This document shows, in pieces, positions 1 through 5,374 of a DNA stretch of 5,374 bases. This DNA comes from Porphyromonadaceae bacterium. Its GTDB lineage: Bacteria; Bacteroidota; Bacteroidia; Bacteroidales; Dysgonomonadaceae. Location of the stretch: the NCBI GenBank assembly GCA_003517675.1, contig DPAC01000029.1, positions 1 to 5,374 of the forward strand, given 5' to 3'. Numbering within the stretch: position 1 is the stretch's first letter; each line of letters begins with the position of its first letter. Below the pieces are notes generated by a model that saw only the letters and a list, made by a program, of their open reading frames with translations, had not been told where the DNA came from and did no database searches. The position numbers and the translations under genes were made by a program.

Positions 1-593
1 CCCGAAAGAAGCACCTCCGGCACTTTCCAGCCATTATACTCTGCCGGACGGGTATACACGGGCGGAGCCAGTAATCCGTCCTGAAACGAATCGGAAAGGG
101 CAGATTGCTCATCGCCAATGGCGCCGGGAATCACTCTTACGACTGCGTCGGCAATCATGGCCGCAACCAGCTCTCCACCGGTAAGTACAAAATCACCGAT
201 AGATATCTCCCGGGTGATCAGATGCTCCCTTACCCGGTAATCGACTCCCTTGTAATGTCCGCAGAGGATGATGATATTCTGCATCAGAGAGAACTCGTTG
301 GCAGTAGCCTGTGTGAACTGTTCACCGTCGGGTGTGGTAAAGATCACCTCATCATAATTGCGTTGCGCCTTCAGGTACGAGATGGCGCGGTCGATCGGTT
401 CAATCTGCAGCACCATCCCTGCCTCGCCGCCAAAAGGGTAATCATCCACCCGCCTATGTTTGTCGAGCGAATAATCGCGCAGATTGTGAAGGCCGAATTC
501 CACCAGTCCTTTATCCTGTGCACGCTTCAGAATACTCGTGTGAAGAGCGCCCTCAATTATTTCCGGCAAAACGGTAATAATATCAATCCTCAT
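1..593 (-). CDS. trmD: tRNA (guanine-N1)-methyltransferase TrmD, partial (C-terminus outside window)
   Basis: TrmD transfers a methyl group from S-adenosylmethionine to N1 of G37 in tRNAs with G at position 36, which prevents +1 frameshifting; it is a cytosolic homodimer of the SPOUT (trefoil-knot) class. The reverse-strand reading begins [12 protein letters not shown] at the ATG in 591-593 and stays open to the left edge, giving 197 full codons. Family signatures are [12 protein letters not shown] (50-61), the SAM-site segment CGHYKGVD (111-118), [12 protein letters not shown] (130-141), DAVVRVIPG (149-157), SALSDSF (164-170) and [19 protein letters not shown] (180-198). R153 and D168 align with the residues described as catalytic in Haemophilus TrmD (Arg154, Asp169). 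Bacteroidota TrmD proteins are usually about 225 residues, so some 25-30 C-terminal residues are missing beyond position 1. No Shine-Dalgarno site precedes the start. The gene appears to have its own promoter just after the receptor stop codon. Identification is very secure. Confidence 0.97.
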   Translation of the reverse strand, partial: MRIDIITVLPEIIEGALHTSILKRAQDKGLVEFGLHNLRDYSLDKHRRVDDYPFGGEAGMVLQIEPIDRAISYLKAQRNYDEVIFTTPDGEQFTQATANEFSLMQNIIILCGHYKGVDYRVREHLITREISIGDFVLTGGELVAAMIADAVVRVIPGAIGDEQSALSDSFQDGLLAPPVYTRPAEYNGWKVPEVLLS

Positions 594-620
594 CTTTTGT
601 GATATCCAACAACTAACTTT

Positions 621-661
621 TTGGCTCAAAACCTGAAAACTAATTTTTACGTTCAGGCCAA
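621..661 (-). other. Possible stem-loop in the trmD leader
   Basis: CCTGAA (632-637) and TTCAGG (652-657) are inverted repeats separated by a 14-base AT-rich loop. TTGG (621-624) and CCAA (658-661) extend the stem across a 7-base bulge on one side. In the minus-strand transcript this lies between the proposed start site and the trmD ATG. It is not followed by a U-run in that direction, so it does not look like an ordinary intrinsic terminator for the receptor gene. It may be a leader structure or chance pairing. Confidence 0.3.
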
Positions 662-679
662 TGATCAATTAATGATCAA
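661..679. repeat. Tandem ATGATCAA pair, 11 bp apart, in the trmD promoter
   Basis: ATGATCAA occurs at 661-668 and again at 672-679. Each copy contains the palindrome TGATCA (662-667 and 673-678). The 11-bp period is about one DNA turn. The right copy overlaps the proposed -7 box and the left copy lies near the expected transcription start, which is where a repressor site would be expected. The region is AT-rich, so chance is a real alternative, and no regulator is identified. Confidence 0.35.
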
Positions 680-707
680 AAATAGCGGAAAAAAAGCTTA
701 TTGCAAA
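677..707 (-). promoter_or_regulatory. Bacteroidota-type promoter for trmD (TTTG-N19-TATTTTTG)
   Basis: Read on the minus strand, a TTTG box (704-707) is followed after 19 bases by TATTTTTG (677-684). This exactly matches the -33 TTTG / -7 TAnnTTTG consensus described for the Bacteroides primary sigma factor, with normal spacing. Transcription would start near 670, giving a leader of roughly 75 nt before the trmD ATG. The -33 box lies immediately next to the receptor stop codon (709-711), so trmD need not rely on read-through from the receptor gene. The match and its position are seen in the sequence; activity is inferred. Confidence 0.6.
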
Positions 708-708
708 A

Positions 709-3192
709 TCAATTTCCCGTCGGAGTTGTGGTTGTTCCCTGCTGCGAGCCGCTCTCTCCCTGCATCACATCTTCGTTGGTGATGGTGCGCTGTACCTTTT
801 TCATCGATGACTTTAAGTCGCCAAACCGGTAGGTAACGCTCAGCCGGAAGTTGCGCATGGGGTTCATAAACTCATTTTTCTGGGTAAACCCTGCACCCGT
901 GGTGGTAGAAGTGAATGCCCTGTACTTTGTAAACGGGTTCTGCATGTTAAGTGCCAGGTCGAGCTTCTTATTCAAAAAGCTTTTTTGCAGACTGAAAGAA
1001 TAGAAATAGAACGCCGACTGTTCCGTTTGCAACTGAATACGGTTCAGGAACAGTCCCCCGTTAGCTCCCACCCTGAAATCTTTGGGGAAGGTGAAGGTGA
1101 GCCCCCCGAATGCACGTCCGGAGAAGCCGCTGTTTTTCAATTCACTGTTCTTTGTGCTCCGGATATCGGTATAATTGACTCCTCCGTTGAGGTAGGTACG
1201 GATCATCTGGGTAGGGGTCCAGCTCACATACAGATTCGTTCCTACCGTCTGGTTTCGCCCGATATTGTCGTAGGTGTTGTGTGTCACACCATTCTCAACA
1301 AAACTATAGCCGGTGACGGCATTTTTGGCGAAAGAGTAGTTGAGGGTAAGGTTGAAGTTCAGCTTTTGTGAGAAGGAGCCGTAATTGATGTTGAAGTTGT
1401 GCTGCTGCTCCACATCGAGCCGGGGATTGCCATAGCTGATATTGTTCGGATCCGCATCATTGACATAAGGATTCAGATACCAAATACCCGGGCGGGAGAT
1501 GCGCATGTTGTAGCCTCCGCGCAGTGTCTGCGTCATCCCCAGCTGGTAAGAGAGCGTAACCGATGGTACCAGGTCGAAGAAGTTGGTGTGTACAATGGTA
1601 TCGAGATCGTTGCTCATGAAATGAATCTCCTGTTGCGTCTGCTCACCGCGCAATCCCAGCTTCATCCCGATTTTTCCCGCTTTGTATCCGTAGCCGGCAT
1701 AACCGGAGATGATGTTCTGGGTATGATCCAGATCATTTTTTCGCTCCGGATCAGGTCTCCATGTATCATCTGTCACATCAAGATAGGTATGGTCGGCGCG
1801 ACTTGCATTATCCCTGAAAATATATTTTAACCCCGCTTCAACGTTGTGTTTTCCGTTCAGCGGATTCACATAATCCACCTGTCCGGTGTGCTCGCTTCCG
1901 CCGGCGTCGTTGGCACTTTTGACGCGGTAACCGTCGGGATAATAAAATGTTCCCGTCACATCCTCATAGGCACTTTCGTACTCACTGTCGTTGGGATTGT
2001 TCTCAAACCGGTAAGAGGCAGTCAGCATCTCCCCCTTCTTTCTGAAGCTACGCTGATAATCGACCGACAGGTTCATGCCCCCGTACTGGCTGACACTTTC
2101 ACTTTGTGTTTGGTAGCTGTAAGGACGGGCACCTGCGGAGCGGGCTTCCTGCAGGTTCAACGAATTGAACTTCCCGCCATAGCGGGAGGCCGACAGGTTA
2201 AAGAGATTGAGGGTGTCCGGTTCGAAACTCATGGAGCCGCTCAGAAAGAGGCCGCCTCCATCACTCTTATTGGTCCCGTTAAGGGTGAGGGTATTTTCAG
2301 GGTTGGGAGCATATTCACTGCGTGCAAAGCTGGACTCCGATTCAGGCCTGGCATGATGGAAATAACCGGCGTTGCCGGTGAAACCAAACTTACCGTATTT
2401 TGTAGCCAGATAGGCGTTGCCGCCATAACCGCCGAAATCATCGGCATTGGCCCCGACTGAACCGGAATAACCATCATCGGCCTGTCTATCTGTCACGATG
2501 TTAATGATGCCGTCGACTCCTTCGGCATCATATTTTGCGCCGGGATCGGTGATTACTTCAATGTCTTTCACACTGTTTGCCGGCATACTTTTCAGCACCT
2601 GTGAAGGGTTTCCGGAGATCATATTGGAAGGTTTCCCGTTGAGGTAAATCTTGAAATTCGAAGAGCCCTTCAGCTGAATCTCATCTTCGCCGTCCACCGT
2701 CACCAGCGGCACCTTGCGCAGCAGATCGAGCACATTGGAGGTGGATGATTCCGGATCATCCTTGGCACTGTAAGTCAGCTTATCAATCTCCACCTTCACC
2801 AATGGCCTTTGTGCAGTTACATTCAATTCGTCCAGTTCTGTAGCACTCTCCGTCATGGGGATTGCTCCCATATCCAACGGATTTTGGGAAGCAGTAACCT
2901 CCACCGGCCTTGCAAGTTCGTTCATCCCCACAAAATGAAAGGTAAAAATGTATTTCCCCGGAGCCAACGTGGTAGAGAAAGCCCCGTCTTCACGGGTGGC
3001 AAGTTTTTTGACATTGTTTGCGGGAGCGTCTTCACGGGAGACCGAAATCGTAGCATAAGGCAGCGGATCCTGGTCGTCAGCCGATACCAGCTTTCCCTTT
3101 ACTGTCACACTTTGAACCGTTATGCTTGCTGTTTGGGCTGTTAAGCTTACCGAGAATAAAAAGCATAAAATTAATATTGCCGATTGTTTCAT
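709..3192 (-). CDS. Outer-membrane beta-barrel receptor (TonB-dependent-receptor-like, CarboxypepD_reg-like + plug + OMP_b-brl_3)
   Basis: This 827-residue protein belongs to the Bacteroidota 'outer membrane beta-barrel family' related to TonB-dependent receptors; the ligand is unknown. The N-terminus MKQSAILILCFLFSVSLTAQ is a signal peptide, probably cleaved after AQ (residue 20). Residues about 28-115 are a carboxypeptidase-regulatory-like beta-sandwich (VKGKLV, LPYATISV, TREDGAFSTTLAPGKY). Residues about 135-235 resemble the plug (VLDLLRKVPLVTVDG, then IYLNGKP, MPANSVKDIEVITDPGAKYD and GIINIVT). The rest is alternating, aromatic-rich barrel sequence ending in LSVTYRFG (784-791), followed by a polar tail of about 36 residues. 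No clear TonB box is visible. I chose the start at 3192 because it begins a well-formed signal peptide. The frame stays open upstream to 3399, and ATG 3255 has a strong Shine-Dalgarno-like site but would add 21 residues before the signal. No SusD partner, anti-sigma or sigma gene is adjacent, so a polysaccharide-utilization role is unsupported. No terminator hairpin with a U-run is visible after the stop. Confidence 0.9.
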   Translation of the reverse strand: MKQSAILILCFLFSVSLTAQTASITVQSVTVKGKLVSADDQDPLPYATISVSREDAPANNVKKLATREDGAFSTTLAPGKYIFTFHFVGMNELARPVEVTASQNPLDMGAIPMTESATELDELNVTAQRPLVKVEIDKLTYSAKDDPESSTSNVLDLLRKVPLVTVDGEDEIQLKGSSNFKIYLNGKPSNMISGNPSQVLKSMPANSVKDIEVITDPGAKYDAEGVDGIINIVTDRQADDGYSGSVGANADDFGGYGGNAYLATKYGKFGFTGNAGYFHHARPESESSFARSEYAPNPENTLTLNGTNKSDGGGLFLSGSMSFEPDTLNLFNLSASRYGGKFNSLNLQEARSAGARPYSYQTQSESVSQYGGMNLSVDYQRSFRKKGEMLTASYRFENNPNDSEYESAYEDVTGTFYYPDGYRVKSANDAGGSEHTGQVDYVNPLNGKHNVEAGLKYIFRDNASRADHTYLDVTDDTWRPDPERKNDLDHTQNIISGYAGYGYKAGKIGMKLGLRGEQTQQEIHFMSNDLDTIVHTNFFDLVPSVTLSYQLGMTQTLRGGYNMRISRPGIWYLNPYVNDADPNNISYGNPRLDVEQQHNFNINYGSFSQKLNFNLTLNYSFAKNAVTGYSFVENGVTHNTYDNIGRNQTVGTNLYVSWTPTQMIRTYLNGGVNYTDIRSTKNSELKNSGFSGRAFGGLTFTFPKDFRVGANGGLFLNRIQLQTEQSAFYFYSFSLQKSFLNKKLDLALNMQNPFTKYRAFTSTTTGAGFTQKNEFMNPMRNFRLSVTYRFGDLKSSMKKVQRTITNEDVMQGESGSQQGTTTTPTGN

Positions 3193-3226
3193 TGTGGTTT
3201 CAAATATCGTTCGTCCATTTAAGAGC

Positions 3227-3234
3227 CAAAAGTA
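3227..3234 (-). promoter_or_regulatory. Candidate -7 box (TACTTTTG) for the receptor gene
   Basis: On the minus strand TACTTTTG fits the Bacteroidota TAnnTTTG -7 consensus and would place the transcript start about 25-30 bases before the ATG at 3192. No convincing TTTG -33 box is found at 19-21 bp; the nearest sequence is ATTCAAATG, which matches poorly. If the box is real, it rules out the upstream ATG at 3255 for this transcript. Confidence 0.4.
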
Positions 3235-3259
3235 GCTATAAATCTGTCTCGTCATTTGA

Positions 3260-3267
3260 ATCACCTC
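3260..3267 (-). promoter_or_regulatory. Strong Shine-Dalgarno match (GAGGTGAT) before an alternative receptor start at 3255
   Basis: Read on the minus strand, GAGGTGAT matches eight bases of the bacterial anti-Shine-Dalgarno complement and ends four bases before an in-frame ATG (3253-3255), an ideal arrangement in enterobacteria. The resulting protein would start MTRQIYSYFWLLNGR and carry 21 residues ahead of the signal peptide. Bacteroidota ribosomes are known to use Shine-Dalgarno pairing little, and the candidate -7 box lies inside this extension, so I did not use this start. It could also be chance. Confidence 0.3.
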
Positions 3268-3385
3268 ACGATTACACATTTTTAACAAGATCGCAGGAAC
3301 AATTATTTCTGTTTCAGTCGCCCGCTTTTCCTGAGCGCCTGATCCAGTATCCATTGTATTGGAGCATTTACACTTTCTTACCAAG

Positions 3386-3417
3386 TTTCCCGGCATCATT
3401 TCTTTTTCCTACTTTTG
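3386..3417 (+). promoter_or_regulatory. Candidate promoter for the lysO operon (TTTC-N20-TACTTTTG)
   Basis: TACTTTTG (3410-3417) matches the Bacteroidota -7 consensus TAnnTTTG. TTTC (3386-3389), one base off TTTG, lies 20 bp upstream. The predicted start near 3423-3425 leaves a leader of only about 10 nt before the ATG at 3433, which has no room for a lysine riboswitch. Consensus match and spacing are seen; function is inferred. Confidence 0.5.
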
Positions 3418-3432
3418 TTGAAAAATTGTTTT

Positions 3433-3792
3433 ATGATTCCAATTCTTCTTTGCATTGCGACCGGCATTTTGACCGGATATCTTTTCCGGAAAACCGGCTT
3501 CGTGAAATACACAGGTACCCTGTTGAGCGTGGTGATCATGCTGCTGCTGTTCTTTCTGGGTGTTTCCGTAGGCAGCAACAAGCAGGTGATCAGCAACTTC
3601 TCCGGCATCGGACTGGAAGCACTGCTTCTTACTGTGGGAGGAACACTGGGCAGTTTGATCTGCGCGAAATGGGTCTTTGCCCGTTTCTTTGCCGGAAAGA
3701 AAAACCGATCAGAACAGCCATCTCCGGTCAATAATCTCTCCAGGTGTTCGGAGGAAGAAGACGATCAAAAGGGAAACAAATCTACATTGTGA
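3433..3792 (+). CDS. LysO family lysine exporter, N-terminal subunit (split LysO)
   Basis: This 119-residue membrane protein corresponds to the N-terminal part of LysO (YbjE, Lys_export/DUF340 family), which exports L-lysine across the inner membrane in Escherichia coli as one chain of about 300 residues. Three hydrophobic segments are visible: about 2-17 (IPILLCIATGILTGYL), 28-47 (GTLLSVVIMLLLFFLGVSVG) and 60-83. The motif LLFFLGVSVGSNK (38-50) is the family's helix-end signature and recurs in the next gene. After residue 87 comes a polar tail of about 32 residues (GKKNRSEQPSP, then SEEEDDQKGNK), longer than I would expect for this small subunit. ATG 3433 is chosen because the hydrophobic segment begins there; a TTG at 3415 would add six residues but overlaps the proposed -7 box. 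The next gene starts 10 bases after the stop, so the two are almost certainly co-transcribed and form one transporter. Confidence 0.85.
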   Translation: MIPILLCIATGILTGYLFRKTGFVKYTGTLLSVVIMLLLFFLGVSVGSNKQVISNFSGIGLEALLLTVGGTLGSLICAKWVFARFFAGKKNRSEQPSPVNNLSRCSEEEDDQKGNKSTL

Positions 3793-3800
3793 AAGGGGAA
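3793..3800 (+). promoter_or_regulatory. Purine-rich ribosome-binding-like stretch before the second lysO gene
   Basis: AAGGGGAA lies in the 10-base gap, two bases before the ATG at 3803 and directly after the stop of the upstream gene. It resembles a Shine-Dalgarno site but is very close to the start, and translation could instead be coupled by re-initiation. It supports ATG 3803 over the long upstream open frame. Confidence 0.35.
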
Positions 3801-3802
3801 GC

Positions 3803-4405
3803 ATGAAACAATCGCTGATATACCTCCTCGTTTTTGCCATCGGCGTGGTACTGGCGCTTTTGGAAATGATGCCGGATGCGTTGCTTGACGGCGACATCGC
3901 TACCTGGGTGCTCTATGCACTGCTTTTTCTGGTAGGCATGCAGATTGGCTCAGGCAAGAACCTGTTTGCCGCCCTCAGGCGATTTGGCTGGAGCGTTACG
4001 CTGGTACCGGTGGCCACTACGGTCGGCACCTTTGCCGGTGTGGCACTGGTCAGTCTGCTCATTCCCGGGAGAAGCCTGACCGAGTGTTTGAGCGTAGGTG
4101 CCGGCTTTGCCTATTATTCGCTGTCGAGTATTCTGATCACGGAGTTCCGGGGAGCGGAGCTGGGAACAGTAGCGCTGTTGGCAAATATTATGCGTGAATT
4201 CAGTGTCCTGGTGCTGGCACCCTGGATGGTAAAATACTTCGGAAAACTGGCACCTGTCTCTGCCGGAGGTGCCACCACCATGGATACCACGCTGCCGGTC
4301 ATTACCCGGTATTCCGGCACAGAATATGGGATGATTGCCCTGTTTCACGGAATGATCATCGATTTTTCCGTACCGCTGTGGGTTACCTTCTTTCTGAATC
4401 TGTAG
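3803..4405 (+). CDS. lysO: LysO family L-lysine exporter, C-terminal subunit (split LysO)
   Basis: This 200-residue inner-membrane protein matches the larger C-terminal part of LysO (Lys_export/DUF340), predicted to export L-lysine and possibly the toxic analogue thialysine. Hydrophobic segments lie near 4-21, 32-49, 63-86, 96-112, 118-141 and 176-198. Conserved family features are LLFLVGMQIGSGK (40-52), the glycine-rich GAGFAYYSLSSILITE (99-114), NIMREFSVLVLAP (128-140, with R131 and E132) and GGATTMDTTLPV (155-166). D161 in the last motif appears to match the membrane-embedded aspartate reported as essential in E. coli LysO. The start at 3803 is chosen because MKQSLIYLLVFAIGVVLALL begins the first helix; the frame is open back to 3677 but overlaps the upstream gene. 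The family assignment is secure; lysine as substrate is inferred from the family. No clear terminator follows. Confidence 0.9.
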   Translation: MKQSLIYLLVFAIGVVLALLEMMPDALLDGDIATWVLYALLFLVGMQIGSGKNLFAALRRFGWSVTLVPVATTVGTFAGVALVSLLIPGRSLTECLSVGAGFAYYSLSSILITEFRGAELGTVALLANIMREFSVLVLAPWMVKYFGKLAPVSAGGATTMDTTLPVITRYSGTEYGMIALFHGMIIDFSVPLWVTFFLNL

Positions 4406-4482
4406 CAGGGTGTCAGCAACAAAATGAAAAATAGATAACAGGATGCCTACGGGAAAAATGATTCCGGAAAAACAAAAAGGGC

Positions 4483-4490
4483 TATTTTTC
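4483..4490 (+). promoter_or_regulatory. Weak -7-like box (TATTTTTC) before the metallophosphoesterase
   Basis: TATTTTTC differs from TAnnTTTG by one base, and transcription would start near 4497, about 27 bases before the ATG at 4524. No good -33 box is seen. The 118-bp gap (4406-4523) otherwise holds no recognisable gene, hairpin terminator or repeat, so read-through from lysO is equally possible. Confidence 0.22.
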
Positions 4491-4523
4491 TGTTTTATCA
4501 CACAATCCCAAACACTCCTTGAT

Positions 4524-5374
4524 ATGCGCGCACTGATCAACGCATTTATTGTCCATGTTACGCTCAACATTTTGGTCTTCCTGAAAGGCTGGCATGCCTT
4601 TGATGAAAAAAAGTGGGCACGCATCATACTGCTTGTGGTTTTCGGAACGGAACTGCTCGCATACGCTTTCGGATTGCTTTTCTATCGGCTCATTCCCGAT
4701 CCCGTCAACCAATTCATCCGGATGATGGGCACCAGCTGGATGCTCTTTCTCCTTTACGCAAGTGGATTGTGGCTGCTTATCGATCTTACATACCTTATCC
4801 TAAGAAAGATACAACGAAAATCGTGGCGTTTCAAAGATCGGTCGCGGCAATACAAAACCATCACTTTTCTGGCGCCCATCCTGATCGTAGTGGGCGTAAT
4901 GACCCATGGTCACTACAAGTTCCTTCATCCGGTGGTCCGGCAGGTATCCGTTACGGTGCATAAGCAGGCAGGGAATATGGATTCGGTACGTATTGCCGTC
5001 GTGGGTGATCTGCACTTGGGATGGATGATCAACCGGGAGCATACAAAACGGTTTGTAGACTTGATCATGGCCCAGGAGCCCGATCTGATCCTCTTCGTGG
5101 GTGACATCATCGATGCTCAAATCGATCCGGTACTGGAGCAGCGGATGGACGAAGAGTTAGCTCGCTTATCGGCGCCTCTCGGCGTGTTTTCCTGTACCGG
5201 CAATCACGAATACCGATATGAAGCAGAGGAGAAGATACAACTTTTAAACGACGCGGGTATCATCCTGTTACGCGATTCGGCCGTACTCATAGACAGTGCT
5301 TTTTATGTGGTGGGACGCGAAGACAAGGTCATTCTCAACCGGAAATCCACTGAGAAACTTCTTTCTGACCAGGA
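4524..5374 (+). CDS. Membrane-anchored calcineurin-like metallophosphoesterase, partial (C-terminus outside window)
   Basis: The frame is open to the right edge, showing 283 residues. The N-terminal half has four hydrophobic segments (about 5-20, 32-54, 69-93 and 113-128), then a linker with a basic patch (94-111, RKIQRKSWRFKDRSRQ) between segments three and four. The catalytic domain begins near residue 155 (VRIAVVGDLHLG). Metallophosphoesterase motifs are D162-x-H164 (GDLH), GDIID with D194, and GNHEY with N227 and H228, which bind the two metal ions and phosphate. The later histidine motifs would lie beyond the window. The domain would face one side of the inner membrane; the substrate cannot be told from this sequence. 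Relatives include the YkuE/YaeI-type enzymes, so a lipid or nucleotide phosphoester is possible. I chose ATG 4524 because it begins directly before the first helix; an in-frame ATG at 4443 would add 27 polar residues. It is same-strand with lysO, 118 bp downstream. Confidence 0.88.
   Translation, partial: MRALINAFIVHVTLNILVFLKGWHAFDEKKWARIILLVVFGTELLAYAFGLLFYRLIPDPVNQFIRMMGTSWMLFLLYASGLWLLIDLTYLILRKIQRKSWRFKDRSRQYKTITFLAPILIVVGVMTHGHYKFLHPVVRQVSVTVHKQAGNMDSVRIAVVGDLHLGWMINREHTKRFVDLIMAQEPDLILFVGDIIDAQIDPVLEQRMDEELARLSAPLGVFSCTGNHEYRYEAEEKIQLLNDAGIILLRDSAVLIDSAFYVVGREDKVILNRKSTEKLLSDQ

Noticed and set aside
105..602. Plus-strand open frame of 165 codons
   Set aside because: It lies entirely opposite trmD, whose protein sequence is unmistakable; the plus-strand product resembles no family I know.
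985..2460. Three plus-strand open frames (985-1371, 1399-1830, 1846-2460)
   Set aside because: They are antisense to the receptor coding region and show no domain, signal peptide or start context.
3193..3399. Receptor start at 3399 giving 896 residues
   Set aside because: The extra 69 residues are not membrane- or domain-like and would bury the clear signal peptide beginning at 3192.
3418..3432. Lysine riboswitch before lysO
   Set aside because: The predicted leader is about 10 nt, far too short, and no L-box-like fold was seen upstream.
3126..3734. Plus-strand open frame of 202 codons across the divergent region
   Set aside because: It overlaps the receptor start and the small lysO gene in another frame; composition is phenylalanine/serine-rich without recognisable motifs.
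3740..3810. lysO broken by a frameshift or sequencing error
   Set aside because: The first gene ends in a polar tail and the second begins with its own ATG at a new helix after a 10-base gap; the two-gene form is familiar in Bacteroidota.
4406..4523. Rho-independent terminator after lysO
   Set aside because: No stable hairpin followed by a T-run is visible; TTCCGGAA (4462-4469) is only a short palindrome without loop.
3950..4627. Minus-strand open frame of 225 codons
   Set aside because: It is antisense to the C-terminal LysO gene and the phosphoesterase start, both of which have clear family motifs.
1..5374. CRISPR array, insertion sequence, tRNA/rRNA or defence system
   Set aside because: No regularly spaced repeats, terminal inverted repeats with a transposase, RNA-gene signatures or defence-associated proteins were found; the protein genes are ordinary chromosomal ones.

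Overview
The window looks like chromosomal DNA from a member of the Bacteroidota, most likely order Bacteroidales. Three things point there. The large outer-membrane receptor has the CarboxypepD-regulatory-like / plug / beta-barrel layout typical of that phylum. The lysine exporter LysO is split over two adjacent genes. The best promoter matches are the phylum's TTTG / TAnnTTTG type, and most starts lack a Shine-Dalgarno site. Genus was not determined.

Layout. Positions 1-593 (minus strand, cut by the window edge) hold trmD, the tRNA m1G37 methyltransferase, with about 197 codons visible. A 115-bp gap (594-708) carries a good consensus promoter for trmD placed directly against the stop codon of the next gene, plus a paired TGATCA motif and a possible leader hairpin. 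Positions 709-3192 (minus) encode an 827-residue outer-membrane beta-barrel receptor with a signal peptide. A 240-bp divergent region (3193-3432) carries TACTTTTG boxes pointing both ways. Positions 3433-3792 and 3803-4405 (plus) are a two-gene operon for the two parts of a LysO-type lysine exporter. After a 118-bp gap, a plus-strand gene from about 4524 runs off the right edge; it encodes a membrane-anchored calcineurin-like metallophosphoesterase.

The genes do not form one pathway. They are a housekeeping tRNA-modification gene, an outer-membrane receptor or barrel protein, an amino-acid exporter and a phosphoesterase, each apparently with its own promoter. I see no mobile element, CRISPR array, tRNA, rRNA or defence system. 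The points most worth a second look are the split LysO, whose two parts share a repeated membrane motif, the compact trmD control region, and an unusually strong Shine-Dalgarno match at an alternative receptor start. No stretch longer than 300 bases is without a gene.
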